This document shows, piece after piece, positions 17,486 through 26,937 of a stretch of DNA of 64,000 nucleotides (within the stretch, counting starts at the first letter, position 1; every line of letters begins with the position of its first letter). The position numbers and the translations under genes were made by a program. Origin of the DNA: Lewinellaceae bacterium (GTDB lineage: Bacteria; Bacteroidota; Bacteroidia; Chitinophagales; Saprospiraceae); contig JACJYA010000010.1 in NCBI GenBank assembly GCA_020636315.1, forward strand, positions 274,029 to 338,028, read 5' to 3'. The notes under the pieces were generated by a model. The model saw only the letters and a program-made list of their open reading frames with translations. It was not told the DNA's origin and did no database searches.

Positions 17486-17863
17486 TACAGTAGTTTTTTT
17501 TAAAAAAATGGCTTTTGCGACATTGATTTGTCTGCCTTCCTCCTGTTAATTGCAGGGATCATCAGCAGAACTTTTGAGGGCGAGGGGAATCGCCACCTCA
17601 TAACCCTTTAACATTCATTAATTTACAACTATTTCATTGCAATCCTTTATGCTCTTTTGGCTAATGTTTACATGATCTTGCTTTAAGGGTGCCACGGCGC
17701 ACATGATCAATTGAAAGAACCCACTAACACAGGAAGGACTGTAAGAAGCTCGTCCGTCACAAACTTAAAGAGGAGGAGAATGGCGGCGCCAAACCTTCCA
17801 GGCATGGAACACGGCAGAAGGCGCCACTCCAGGTGATCAATGTGTATGGCCGTCTTTGACGTG
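17486..17863. other. Intergenic region, nothing recognised
   Basis: Between the Met-rich lipoprotein start and the end of the cusB region there is no reading frame of interest and no clear repeat. It should include the promoter of the lipoprotein-SHOCT pair at its left end. Confidence 0.4.
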
Positions 17864-17938
17864 CTATTTGAGTGCGGCGTACGCTATTCCGCAAACCGGG
17901 CAGGAGCCGTCATCCTCACTTCCACTGCTAATGATCAT
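17864..17938 (-). CDS. Possible 24-residue mini-protein with CPVCG motif, overlapping the cusB stop
   Basis: An ATG at 17936-17938 overlaps the cusB stop (17928-17930) in another frame and opens a 24-codon frame ending MIISS...SCPVCGIAYAALK. The CPVCG recalls the heavy-metal-binding motif CPICGM near the N-terminus of the cusB product. Overlap with the upstream stop favours translational coupling, but it is very short and might be a decayed remnant or chance. Confidence 0.2.
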   Translation of the reverse strand: MIISSGSEDDGSCPVCGIAYAALK

Positions 17939-19727
17939 GAAATTGATTCTGATCAACCTGAGCTGTCGGTTTCCGGTCCAGCGGGAACGTCTCCTTCACT
18001 GACCCGCACTTGAGCATTTTCTCTCCATAATACGGATTGCGGACCACCTCATCAGTACTTAACCAATCGGCGCCCTCATTATCGAAGGCCATTGGGCAGT
18101 GCTGCAGGTACAAAGTACTTCCTTCAGTACCGAAAGCAGTCAGGGTTTCCACAAGAGCATTGGAAAGGAAGCTGAACTGCTTTCGCTGCTCTTCAATATC
18201 TTCACTCTTTCTGATGGCGTTTCCATGAGCCTGCAGGGCCTCCATTTTTTCCATCCAGTATATATGCGCGGCGCCATTCAGCAGGCCCATATCCACTTTT
18301 TCGAGAGCCATCAACACCTGTTCTGCCCGTTGGCTGGCCTGGCCGGCATCAGAAGCGACGAAGGCGTCCTTTAACAGCAGGTAATCGTCCACGACCTTCA
18401 TCAACTGCTTCCGGAAAGCCTCGGGCGTACCGGCGGTATAATCAGGTACGGTTTCCGCCATGCCGGTTTGCCTTACGTTCCGGTTCATCATGCTCGCCAT
18501 ATTGTTGAGCTGCGCAGCGGCGTCGATGATAAAAGCGCCATTGACCACAACATGTTCGCCAGGTTCCAGCCCTTCTTTGATAATGTATTTGTTGCCCACC
18601 TCCTCTCCGAGTGTTACCTCCCGGAATTCATAAGAGGGAACGGTAGCACCCGGCACTTCCACATATACCACCGAGCGTGGACCGGTCCATAATACCGCTG
18701 TTTTCGGCACCGACAAAGCACCTTTATCCGTTCCGACCCGGGCCGTTATGGTTCCCCTCAGGAACATTTCCGGCTTCAGCAACCCTCCCGGGTTGGGCAC
18801 TTCCGCCCGCAGGGAAGCGATCCTCGCCTGAGGGTCAATAATGGGGTCGATAAAGGAAATGCGGGCCGTAAAGGTGCGGCCGGGAATGGCCGGCACCGTA
18901 TAGGAAACGACATCTCCCACTCCAACTTCGGCAAGGTCTTCCTCATAAGCATCGAACAGCAGCCACACCCGGCCCAGGCTGGCAATATCGAACAACACCC
19001 CACCTTCTTTAAGGTAATCACCTACGGATACGCGGCGTTTCAGCACTACTCCACTTTGGTCGGCGTATATCGTAATATTGGTTTTAACCTCCTTTGAGCT
19101 TTCTATTTCCTCAATGGTAGCTTCGGGGATCTTCCAGTTGCGGAGCTTATTGCGGGCCGCTTCCAGCAATTGTGGCTGAGAATCCTTCCATTTCAGCGCT
19201 TCGATAAGCTCCCGCTGAGCAGTTACCAGCTCCGGAGAGTAGATGGTAGCCAGTTTCTGGCCTTTCAGGACCTCCTCTCCGGTAAAGGTGACAAAAAGCT
19301 GCTCGACCCTGCCCGGAACATGGGCTACCTGGCTGGCAACGAGCCGCTCATCGGTTTTCACTTTGCCGGTAAGGGAGATTTTCTTCGTATCACTACCATT
19401 CGTGCTGCTCACAGCAACAGTCTGCACATTCGCCAGCTTTACGGCCTCCGGCGTCATTTCCATGACCAGGGGGTTATCCGACGCAGAAGCTTCGCTCAGC
19501 GGGATGAGTTCCATGCCGCAAATGGGGCAGTTCCCCGGTTCATTCTGCCGGATCTGTGGGTGCATCGAGCAGGTCCAGACTTCGGCGGCCGGCTCGGCTG
19601 TTTCCTGATGCTGGTGGCTATCCTGGACGGCAGGTTCCGCTGATTTTCCTCCAAAAAGCAGATAACCTGCTCCCAGGCTAACAATAGCGGTTATGATGAT
19701 GCTGAGAATTATTTTCCAGTTATTCAT
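17928..19727 (-). CDS. cusB: Efflux RND periplasmic adaptor with metal-binding and DUF3347 domains
   Basis: A 599-residue membrane-fusion protein. Residues 5-27 are a signal or membrane anchor. Residues 50-77 are a heavy-metal-binding zinc-ribbon-like motif (WTCSMHPQI, then CPICGMELIP). Residues 85-420 show the CusB-type barrel-sandwich and barrel regions (GRVEQLFVTFTGEEVLKGQKLATIYSPEL, then LKRRVSVGDYLKEGGVLFDIA). Residues 455-560 resemble DUF3347 (VVDDYLLLKDAFVASD). It links the inner-membrane pump to the outer-membrane channel and hands over Cu(I) or Ag(I). It lies downstream of the TolC-like gene in the same direction, 167 nt away. Confidence 0.93.
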   Translation of the reverse strand: MNNWKIILSIIITAIVSLGAGYLLFGGKSAEPAVQDSHQHQETAEPAAEVWTCSMHPQIRQNEPGNCPICGMELIPLSEASASDNPLVMEMTPEAVKLANVQTVAVSSTNGSDTKKISLTGKVKTDERLVASQVAHVPGRVEQLFVTFTGEEVLKGQKLATIYSPELVTAQRELIEALKWKDSQPQLLEAARNKLRNWKIPEATIEEIESSKEVKTNITIYADQSGVVLKRRVSVGDYLKEGGVLFDIASLGRVWLLFDAYEEDLAEVGVGDVVSYTVPAIPGRTFTARISFIDPIIDPQARIASLRAEVPNPGGLLKPEMFLRGTITARVGTDKGALSVPKTAVLWTGPRSVVYVEVPGATVPSYEFREVTLGEEVGNKYIIKEGLEPGEHVVVNGAFIIDAAAQLNNMASMMNRNVRQTGMAETVPDYTAGTPEAFRKQLMKVVDDYLLLKDAFVASDAGQASQRAEQVLMALEKVDMGLLNGAAHIYWMEKMEALQAHGNAIRKSEDIEEQRKQFSFLSNALVETLTAFGTEGSTLYLQHCPMAFDNEGADWLSTDEVVRNPYYGEKMLKCGSVKETFPLDRKPTAQVDQNQFHDH

Positions 19728-19756
19728 GATGTCTTTTTTCTAATTAAGGGTAACTG

Positions 19757-19892
19757 TTTAGGTGTGGCGGTTTTATGGCGTTCTGGTATTGCGGCCAAGC
19801 CACCTCTGTGGCCCTTCGTTATGAATCTTGGGCCCGTTTTGGACCAACCGCAAAACCAAAAAACCGAAATACCATAAGGCCTAAATAGTTAC
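19757..19892. repeat. Imperfect inverted repeat between cusC and cusB
   Basis: The left part (tttaggtgtggcggttttat, from 19757) and the right part (ending ccataaggcctaaat near 19888) are roughly inverted: both, read on the appropriate strand, begin TTTAGG and contain TATGGyrTT and CGGTTTT. The match is imperfect, so this may be a decayed dispersed element or an RNA structure between cotranscribed genes. Confidence 0.35.
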
Positions 19893-19894
19893 AA

Positions 19895-21136
19895 TTAAGG
19901 AATATATCTTTCGACCTCCGCCTGCGCCTCCTGCGTTTTTACCACTGCTGAAAGCGCCATCAGGTCATACTGAACGAGTTGATCCTCCAGTTGAAGCAGG
20001 TCGATAAAGCTGGCCCCATCGTTACTGTAGGCGGCAAGCAGCAATTCAATGGCGGATCTTGTCGTAGCTTTCTGTTCCTGATAAAGCCGGTATTTGATCC
20101 GGCCGTCTTCCAGGCTGGCATAAGCCTGCTCGATAGCGCTCCGGAATTGCAGGAACAGATCCTGCTTTCGCGTTTCCAGAGCCTGGATCTTCAGCTTCTC
20201 TTCCTGTTCTTTTGCCCGGTATTTCTCGCGGTAGAGTGGTATCCTTACCCCCACGCGCGGCGAAAGGATGTCTCTGCCGTTGTTTACCGGGTTGGCATCT
20301 GAACGCCTGCCGACCGCGATATAATCCAGCCCTACTCCGAAGGAAGGCTTACCCTCCAGTTCGTTCAATTCAATGACCCGCTGAGCGGCCTCCTGTTGCA
20401 GGGCATACATGCGCAGCATCGGGTGCCCTTCCTGAATATCATTGAGCAGTGCCGCCCGCTCATAAGGCGGCTCCGCCAGCGGCAGCGTATCTGCAATCGT
20501 TACCGGCGACTGCTCCGGCCGGTTCAGCAGCCGGTTGATCACCGCCAGGGGGTTTTTCTTCTGGTTCTCCAGAATGTTCAGCTCTTCTTCCAGGTTCCGG
20601 ATGCGGATCTGTATCCGCAGCACATCGGCCAGGTTGGCCTTGCCGGCCTCCACCCTCGTGGTGGCAATGGATTCGAGCGTCCTGAAAATGTCAATACTCT
20701 TCTTCAGGATCTGTCGGCGTTCATCCAGCTCGTAAAGCTGGAAATAAGCTTGCTTGACCTGATAGTGGAGGTTGAGCCGGGAGGCCGCGATTTTTTCGTA
20801 CTGGGCTTTTGCCATGGCCAAAACCACATCCTCACGCGCTTTAAGAGTTCCTTTCCAGGGAAACATCTGGGTGGCGCTCAGCCTCACCCACTGCGGGCCC
20901 AGGCGGGTCTCCACCGGCAGGGGAAACACGCCCAGGCCGGCTTCCGGTTCCGGCAGCTGGCTTACCTGAGGGCCCTTTTCCAAAGCAGCGAGATAATCCT
21001 GATAAAGGGCCTTCAGTTCCAGGTTGGCGCTATCGGCCGCCGCCAGTAAGTTTTCCAGGGGCTGAGCGTTCGTTGCCTGCCAGCACCCCAGCAGGGACAA
21101 GGCCAGCACGGCTATTATTTTATGCTGATACTTCAT
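19895..21136 (-). CDS. cusC: TolC-family outer-membrane efflux protein
   Basis: A 413-residue protein started at MKYQHKIIAVL, which gives a clean signal peptide ending near ATNAQ; a start 8 codons upstream is also open. The two TolC repeats with long coiled-coil helices are visible (LRIQIRIRNLEEELNILENQKK and LKIQALETRKQDLFLQFRSAIEQAYASLEDG). A GxGLDYIAVGRR segment and RVGVRIPLYREKYRAK are typical of Bacteroidota TolC proteins in metal efflux. The start overlaps the cusA stop by 17 nt. It provides the outer-membrane channel for the Cus-type system. Confidence 0.93.
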   Translation of the reverse strand: MKYQHKIIAVLALSLLGCWQATNAQPLENLLAAADSANLELKALYQDYLAALEKGPQVSQLPEPEAGLGVFPLPVETRLGPQWVRLSATQMFPWKGTLKAREDVVLAMAKAQYEKIAASRLNLHYQVKQAYFQLYELDERRQILKKSIDIFRTLESIATTRVEAGKANLADVLRIQIRIRNLEEELNILENQKKNPLAVINRLLNRPEQSPVTIADTLPLAEPPYERAALLNDIQEGHPMLRMYALQQEAAQRVIELNELEGKPSFGVGLDYIAVGRRSDANPVNNGRDILSPRVGVRIPLYREKYRAKEQEEKLKIQALETRKQDLFLQFRSAIEQAYASLEDGRIKYRLYQEQKATTRSAIELLLAAYSNDGASFIDLLQLEDQLVQYDLMALSAVVKTQEAQAEVERYIP

Positions 21137-24100
21137 CGGTTGATTCTTTTTTATTTCCAAACCAATTGTTCCATTTCAGCTGCCCTTCTTTCCAGATGCT
21201 GTACAGCACCGGAACGGTAAACATGGTCAGCAGCTGAAGGCACATCCCCCCGAACGAAGGAATGGCCATCGGCACCATCACATCGGCGCCCCTGCCGGTG
21301 GAGGTCAGCACCGGAAGCAGGGCCAGGATGGTTGTGGCCGCCGTCATCGTGGCGGGGCGCACCCGGCGTTTCCCGCCTTCCACTATGGCCTGGCGGATGC
21401 CGGCTACGCTGGTTGGAGCGTTTTCTTTAAATCGGTCTCTGATAAAGGTCGCCACAAGAACCCCATCATCAGTTGCCACCCCGAACAGGGCCAGGAAACC
21501 TACCCAAACCGCAACGCTTAGGTTGATGGGGTGCATCTGGAACAGGTCCCGCATATTGGTGCCGAACAGGCCGAAATCCATGAACCAGGGCTGGCCGTAA
21601 AGCCAGATCATGATGAAACCGCCGGAGAAGGCAATGAACACCCCGGTGAACACCATTGCCGTTACCGCTACCGAACGAAATTCGAAATAGAGGATGAGGA
21701 ATATGATGCCCAGGGCAATGGGCAATACAATGCTCAGGCGCTTACTGGCTCTGACCTGTTGTTCGTAGGTGCCGGCAAAACGGTAGCTGACCCCGGGGGG
21801 AACTACCAGTTCGCCGCTTTCGATCTTTTCCTGAAGAAACCTTTGCGCATTGTTCACAACGGTGACCTCCGGCTGGTTGGGATCCCGGTCGAACAAGACG
21901 TATCCCACCAGAAAGCTGTCTTCGCTTTTGATGGACTGCGGCCCCTGCCGGTATTCAATATTTACCAATTCACCGAGCGGGATCTGGCCGCCGGATCTCG
22001 TGGGCAGCAGTATGCGCTTCACAATTTCCGGGTCACTGCGCAATTCCCGGGGGTAACGCACACGTACGGGGTAACGCTCCCGCCCTTCCACGGTAGTGGT
22101 CATCATCATGCCGCCGACTGACGCCTGTATGTACTTCTGCACCTGTTCTACGGACAACCCGTGGCGGGCAATGGCCTGGCGGTCGATGTCAAACTCCAGG
22201 TAGGGTTTACCGACGATCCGGTCCGCAAATACTGCCGAGGCTTTTACGCCTTCCACCTCCTTGAGGTACTTTTCAAGCTGAAGGCCGAATTCCTCGATCG
22301 TTTTAAGATCCGGCCCTTTTACTTTGATCCCCATCGGCGCACGCATGCCCGTTTGCAGCATCACCAGGCGGGTCTCGATGGGCTGCAGCTTCGGCGCAGA
22401 GGTTATGCCGGGAAGTTTGGTAGCCGCCACGATCTCCTGCCAGATGTCATCCGGGCTCTTGATATGATCCCGCCACTGGCGGTAGTATTTTCCGTTCGGA
22501 TCTTCGATCAGGGCTCCGTTCTCATCTCTGAGGTATTCGCCGTTCTCATCTACTTTAAACCGGATGCGGTGGCCATCTTCATCAACTTTGTATTCCGGCT
22601 TGTACAGGATAATGTTCTCGAACATGGATACCGGCGCGGGATCCAGGGCGCTTTCCACGCGGCCCATTTTTCCTACTACCGATTCCACTTCCGGAATGGC
22701 GGTAACGGCCATGTCGAGCGCCCGCAGGTAATTCCTGTTTTGCTGAATTCCCGTGTGTGGCATAGACGTCGGCATGAGCAGAAAAGAACCCTCGTCGAGA
22801 GAAGGCATAAATTCCTGGCCGGTATTCTTCAGAATGCTCACGCCCCAGATTACAATGCCCGTCACCGTAGCCAGGAACACCCAGCGAAAGCGCAGGAAAA
22901 AACGCAGGACCTGTTCGTAGAAGTGGATTAGGGTAAAAAATACCAGCATCAAAATGGTGATGATGCCGCCGACAAAGATGAAATTCGTCAGGACGCTCAC
23001 GTTGACGCCCAGTGGCATCCAGGCCCGGGTGAGGAAAAAGGCGACCAGGCCGGCGTAAATGATGTTTTTACCCCAGTTATAAACATTCGTAGCCTTTTCT
23101 GAAAGGTTATCACTGATCCAGATCCCCACCAGTTCGAGCAAGGATACGAAAATGATGATCATGCCAAGCCACATATTGAAAAGGGCTGCAACCAGGATAC
23201 CGCCGGCCAGAACCACCAAATTGGAAAAGTACCGCCAGCGGCTACTCCTGGGTTGCATGGAGAACAAGCTGTGCGCCATGGGCGGCAAAACGGTAATAGC
23301 CAGCACGATAGAGGCCAACAGCGCAAAGGTCTTGGTGAAGGCCAGGGGGCGAAACAATTTTCCCTCCGCCGCCTCCATCGCAAAGACAGGCAGAAAGCTG
23401 ACTATGGTAGTGGAAACCGCGGTGATAACTGCCGATGCCACCTCAACGGTTGCTTCATAAATGGTTGTCATCAATGATTTCCCCGGCGGCGCCTCCTTTA
23501 TGTTCTTCACCATGCTTTCCGTCAGGACGATCCCCATGTCAACCATAGTGCCAATGGCAATAGCGATCCCGGAAAGGGAAACGATATTGGCGTCGATGCC
23601 GAACTGCCGCATGGCGATGAAGCACATGAGCACAGCTACAGGCAGCGCTCCGGAGACCAGAAGCGAGGATTTCAGGTTGAACAGCATCAGAATAACTACG
23701 ATGACCGTGATGAGCACCTCCAGGGAAAGCGCCTCCTCCAGCGTGCCGACTGTCTCCTGGATCAATTGGGTGCGGTCATAGAAGGGGATGATCTTTACCT
23801 GAGATACCGTGCCGTTTTCCAGCGTCTTGCTGGGAAGCCCGGGTTCAATTTCTGCGATCTTTTCCTTCACATTTTTTATCACCTGCATCGGGTTGGAGCC
23901 ATAACGGGCTACGACTACCCCGCCTACTGCTTCGGCGCCCGATTTATCCAGCGCACCCCGGCGGGCTGCCGGCCCGATATTCACCCGGGCAACATCCTTG
24001 ATGTAAACAGGAACGTTGTTGTTGACGGACACCACCGTGTTCTCTATATCCTCTATGTTCTTCACGTACCCCAGCCCCCGAACGAAGTATTCGGCAAGGT

Positions 24101-24827
24101 TGACCTCCATGGTCTGCGCGCCGATGTCAATGTTGCTCTCCCTGGCCGCCTTCATGACCTGTTCCAGGGTAATGTTGTTGGCCTTCATCGCATCAGGGTC
24201 AACATCGATCTGGTACTCCTTGACAAAACCACCCACAGAGGCCACCTCCGATACCCCCTCGGCAGAGGATAGGCCGTAGCGCACATAGAAATCCTGAATG
24301 GTGCGCAGTTCATGCGGATCCCACCCTCCGGTGGGGTTGCCTTCAGAGTCTCTTCCTTCCAATGTGTACCAGTAGATCTGGCCAAGGGCAGTAGCGTCAG
24401 GGCCAAGGGAGGGCTGAACCCCATCGGGTAAAAGGTTGGCGGGAAGGGAGTTCAATTTTTCCAGGATACGGGACCGGCTCCAGTAGAAGTCGATATCGTC
24501 CTGGAAGATGATGTAAATGGTGGAGAACCCGAACATGGAGTTGCTCCGGATCGTCTTCACTCCTGGAATGCCCAGCAGTGCTGAAGTGAGTGGATACGAG
24601 ATCTGGTCCTCTACATCCTGGGGCGAACGGCCCATCCAGCGGGTGAAGACGATCTGCTGGTTCTCGCCGATGTCGGGAATGGCATCTACGGCCACGGGGT
24701 CACGGGGCAGCCAGTTAACATTGAAGTCAAAAGGTGCGGTGACGATCCCCCATCCTGCAAAGAACAGAAGCAAGATCCAGGCGACCAGCTTATTTTCTAA
24801 AAAGAAACGAATAGTTGCGTTGAGCAT
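21120..24827 (-). CDS. cusA: Heavy-metal RND efflux pump (CusA/CzcA family)
   Basis: A 1235-residue inner-membrane proton-driven pump that exports Cu(I)/Ag(I) or related cations. It has the RND start (IRFFLENKLVAWILLLFFAGWG), the periplasmic segment DPVAVDAIPDIGENQQIV, TM4 with GIAIAIGTMVDMGIV, and a C-terminal GVATDDGVLVATF. It is longer than the roughly 1040 residues of E. coli CusA: an extra membrane segment lies around residues 540-640, and an acidic stretch (VDEDGHRIRFKVDENGEYL) near 750-790. Both are common in Bacteroidota CusA relatives. The gene overlaps the TolC-like gene by 17 nt. Cu/Ag specificity is inferred from the neighbours. Confidence 0.94.
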   Translation of the reverse strand: MLNATIRFFLENKLVAWILLLFFAGWGIVTAPFDFNVNWLPRDPVAVDAIPDIGENQQIVFTRWMGRSPQDVEDQISYPLTSALLGIPGVKTIRSNSMFGFSTIYIIFQDDIDFYWSRSRILEKLNSLPANLLPDGVQPSLGPDATALGQIYWYTLEGRDSEGNPTGGWDPHELRTIQDFYVRYGLSSAEGVSEVASVGGFVKEYQIDVDPDAMKANNITLEQVMKAARESNIDIGAQTMEVNLAEYFVRGLGYVKNIEDIENTVVSVNNNVPVYIKDVARVNIGPAARRGALDKSGAEAVGGVVVARYGSNPMQVIKNVKEKIAEIEPGLPSKTLENGTVSQVKIIPFYDRTQLIQETVGTLEEALSLEVLITVIVVILMLFNLKSSLLVSGALPVAVLMCFIAMRQFGIDANIVSLSGIAIAIGTMVDMGIVLTESMVKNIKEAPPGKSLMTTIYEATVEVASAVITAVSTTIVSFLPVFAMEAAEGKLFRPLAFTKTFALLASIVLAITVLPPMAHSLFSMQPRSSRWRYFSNLVVLAGGILVAALFNMWLGMIIIFVSLLELVGIWISDNLSEKATNVYNWGKNIIYAGLVAFFLTRAWMPLGVNVSVLTNFIFVGGIITILMLVFFTLIHFYEQVLRFFLRFRWVFLATVTGIVIWGVSILKNTGQEFMPSLDEGSFLLMPTSMPHTGIQQNRNYLRALDMAVTAIPEVESVVGKMGRVESALDPAPVSMFENIILYKPEYKVDEDGHRIRFKVDENGEYLRDENGALIEDPNGKYYRQWRDHIKSPDDIWQEIVAATKLPGITSAPKLQPIETRLVMLQTGMRAPMGIKVKGPDLKTIEEFGLQLEKYLKEVEGVKASAVFADRIVGKPYLEFDIDRQAIARHGLSVEQVQKYIQASVGGMMMTTTVEGRERYPVRVRYPRELRSDPEIVKRILLPTRSGGQIPLGELVNIEYRQGPQSIKSEDSFLVGYVLFDRDPNQPEVTVVNNAQRFLQEKIESGELVVPPGVSYRFAGTYEQQVRASKRLSIVLPIALGIIFLILYFEFRSVAVTAMVFTGVFIAFSGGFIMIWLYGQPWFMDFGLFGTNMRDLFQMHPINLSVAVWVGFLALFGVATDDGVLVATFIRDRFKENAPTSVAGIRQAIVEGGKRRVRPATMTAATTILALLPVLTSTGRGADVMVPMAIPSFGGMCLQLLTMFTVPVLYSIWKEGQLKWNNWFGNKKESTDEVSA

Positions 24828-24933
24828 AAGCCTTAATCAGTTTTCACATAAATCGATAACGCCCTTTGGGCGTATAGCAACGACTTTAGCCACTACGATG
24901 AAATATCGAGTGGCACAATAAACTGATTATGGC

Positions 24934-25362
24934 CTATAAGCGAAATACCTGCAACAACACCGAAAGGTCATGAAATGCGGCAGGCGGTTTGTAGGTTAAA
25001 TAGCGAAGAGTAACGGAATCGGTTGAGGGAAGTTCTATATCGAGTACAACAAAAACAGCAGCCAGGAGAACCGGAAAGCTTTTAAGATGGCCTTGTACTG
25101 ACGGCGCCACCTTGTCTTCATCAGATTTGATGTACTCTGTTTCGTCATTACAGCAGCCTTTCTTCTCTTTCTGAAGCCCCTTTTCACCGGAATCGTGGTA
25201 AGGACAGCCCTTCATCGCCTTTTCATGGTGGCATGGCTCCGCCCCGATGAAAACACCAATGCTTTTCAGCTCTGCCCCGCAATAGTGCTTATTGAGCACA
25301 ATGCCCGTCGAGCTCAGGAGAAGCAAAAAAGCCAGGTTGATATGGACTATCCTTGCGATCAA
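24934..25362 (-). CDS. HYC_CC_PP family protein
   Basis: A 142-residue protein. After an N-terminal hydrophobic segment (INLAFLLLLSSTGIVLNKHYC) come the signature pieces that name the family: KHYCG near residue 26, CC in KKGCCNDE near 73, and a PP (YKPPAAF) near 128, plus CHH and CPYH. These small exported, Cys/His-rich proteins are typical of Bacteroidota and often sit next to heavy-metal efflux genes; their function is unknown. It is 106 nt upstream of cusA on the same strand and is likely the first gene of the efflux operon. Confidence 0.85.
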   Translation of the reverse strand: MIARIVHINLAFLLLLSSTGIVLNKHYCGAELKSIGVFIGAEPCHHEKAMKGCPYHDSGEKGLQKEKKGCCNDETEYIKSDEDKVAPSVQGHLKSFPVLLAAVFVVLDIELPSTDSVTLRYLTYKPPAAFHDLSVLLQVFRL

Positions 25363-25469
25363 ATTTATTGCATTTCTACAAAGATATTAAAAATCAGCAG
25401 CAAGCCCTTATATAATTTCGCAGCATTTTTATATAAAGCCGGATGCCATAATCGGGAATTGGCATTTTA

Positions 25470-25714
25470 GAGTATGTTGGGAATTTACACTTTGGGCTGC
25501 TCTTGCCAAATTTTGCACTGCACTGCGTTGCTCCCCGACCCTTCGGGTACGGGGCAGGCTTTCGGTCACGTAGCTTGCGCCTCCGCTAAAGCTTCAGCGA
25601 CACGCGGATGGCTATGCTCCCTCCCCGACACTCCGTGTGCGGGGCAGGCTATCGCGCCTTGTTCAGAACAAAGTTTGGCGGCGATCGCTCCAAAAGCAAA
25701 TTCCCAACAAACTC
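25470..25714. mobile_element. MITE-like 245-bp element with terminal inverted repeats
   Basis: The ends are inverted copies of one another: gagtatgttgggaattta at 25470 and, on the minus strand from 25714, gagtttgttgggaatttg, with matching continuing to about 28 bp. Inside are two direct copies of a short palindromic unit (around 25532-25560 and 25620-25650, both ending cggggcaggct). No transposase is encoded. It lies between the HYC_CC_PP gene and the LacI gene. Confidence 0.55.
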
Positions 25715-25811
25715 TTAATGGTAAAGAGCAGTTATGGCCCTGCCTCTTAAATTTTAAATGCGTTTGCCCTGCAACTGCGCTGGCATGGCTTGCCGCAAAG
25801 AGGCAATTTGT

Positions 25812-25819
25812 TAACTTTG
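25812..25819 (+). promoter_or_regulatory. Bacteroidota-type -7 box upstream of lacI gene
   Basis: TAACTTTG matches the Bacteroidota -7 consensus TAnnTTTG and ends 21 nt before the LacI start codon at 25841. No strong -33 TTTG is evident at the expected spacing, so this is a moderate call. Confidence 0.45.
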
Positions 25820-25840
25820 CGTACCCATATAAATACAGAT

Positions 25841-26863
25841 ATGCCCAAAAAGAAGAAAAGTACCATACAGGACATCGCCGACCAGTTGGGCGTTTCAAAG
25901 TCTCTTGTTTCCTTTGTGCTCAATGGAAAAAGCAAGGAAAAGAGGATCAGTGACTCCATGGCCAAGAAAGTGCTGGAAGTCGCCAAAAGGATGAACTACC
26001 GGCCCAATTATCTGGCTAAAAGCCTGAGGACGGGCAGATCTCAAACCATTGCACTCATAATCGCCGATATATCCAATCCGTTTTTTGCGAAGATGGCCCG
26101 CTTCATGGAGATAGAAGCGTCAAAATACGAGTACAAGGTCATTTTTGCCAATTCGGATGAGGACAAGGAAAAGTTCACCGCTGAACTGAGTGTTCTGAAA
26201 AACAGGCAGGTCGATGGGTTCATCCTCATCCCCCCCATTGGAAGTGAGAAAGAACTGGCAGCTCTGCAAAAGCAAAAGCTGCCTTTCGTAGTGGTTGACC
26301 GGGTATTCAAAAATATTGACTGCCCCACCGTCATTATCAATAATTATCAGGCCGGCTACCAGGCCACCCAACGGCTCATTGAAAACGACAGAAGGAACAT
26401 CGCCATCCTCAATGTCAACAATAAGCTATATACCATGCAACAGCGGGTGAAAGGCTACCACGATGCCCTGATGGAAAACGGAATAGCAACCTCCCCCGTT
26501 CTGGTCAAACACCTAAAGTTCAGCCACGACAAAAAGCTGATCATGAAAGCCATCAAGGAAATTATCAGTGCAGGAGCCGACGGCCTGCTTTTCACTACCG
26601 GCAAGCTGACGATCCTGGGAATCGAATGCCTGATGGAACTCGGCATAAGTATCCCGGAAGACATCTCCGTGATCAGTTTTGATGACATGGATGCCTACAG
26701 GGTCACCCGCACCCCGATTTCCGCCATCGTCCAGCCACTTGAGCAGATGAGCAAAGAGGCAATTACCATCCTGATGAGCCTTATCGAAGAGAATACCGTT
26801 GCAGTGGAAAACAAAAACAGGGTTCTGGATGTGGATTTTGTTTACCGGGCATCCTGCGTTTAG
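25841..26863 (+). CDS. LacI-family transcriptional regulator
   Basis: A 340-residue regulator started at MPKKKKSTIQDIADQLGVSKSLVSFVLNG, which places the helix-turn-helix at residues 7-28 as in all LacI proteins; an upstream ATG at 25790 adds 17 residues that do not belong. The periplasmic-binding-protein-like domain follows (IALIIADISNPFFAKMA, VDGFILIPP, ISVISFDDMDAYRVTRTPIS). It is the first gene of the mannan locus. Three copies of a 16-bp palindrome at 26885, 32404 and 32456, in front of the two structural blocks, are its likely operators. The effector is probably mannose or a mannoside (inferred). Confidence 0.93.
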   Translation: MPKKKKSTIQDIADQLGVSKSLVSFVLNGKSKEKRISDSMAKKVLEVAKRMNYRPNYLAKSLRTGRSQTIALIIADISNPFFAKMARFMEIEASKYEYKVIFANSDEDKEKFTAELSVLKNRQVDGFILIPPIGSEKELAALQKQKLPFVVVDRVFKNIDCPTVIINNYQAGYQATQRLIENDRRNIAILNVNNKLYTMQQRVKGYHDALMENGIATSPVLVKHLKFSHDKKLIMKAIKEIISAGADGLLFTTGKLTILGIECLMELGISIPEDISVISFDDMDAYRVTRTPISAIVQPLEQMSKEAITILMSLIEENTVAVENKNRVLDVDFVYRASCV

Positions 26864-26884
26864 TTTCTTTTTTTTACTTTTACT

Positions 26885-26900
26885 GCTAAAACGATTTAGC
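26885..26900. promoter_or_regulatory. Predicted LacI operator O1
   Basis: GCTAAAACGATTTAGC is a near-perfect 16-bp palindrome with the central CG typical of LacI-family operators. It lies 38 nt upstream of the transporter start and just after a -7-like TACTTTTA at 26875-26882, where a bound repressor would block initiation. Confidence 0.75.
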
Positions 26901-26937
26901 CATTTTCAATCACCTCCCCTGCAAACAAGAAAAAGGC

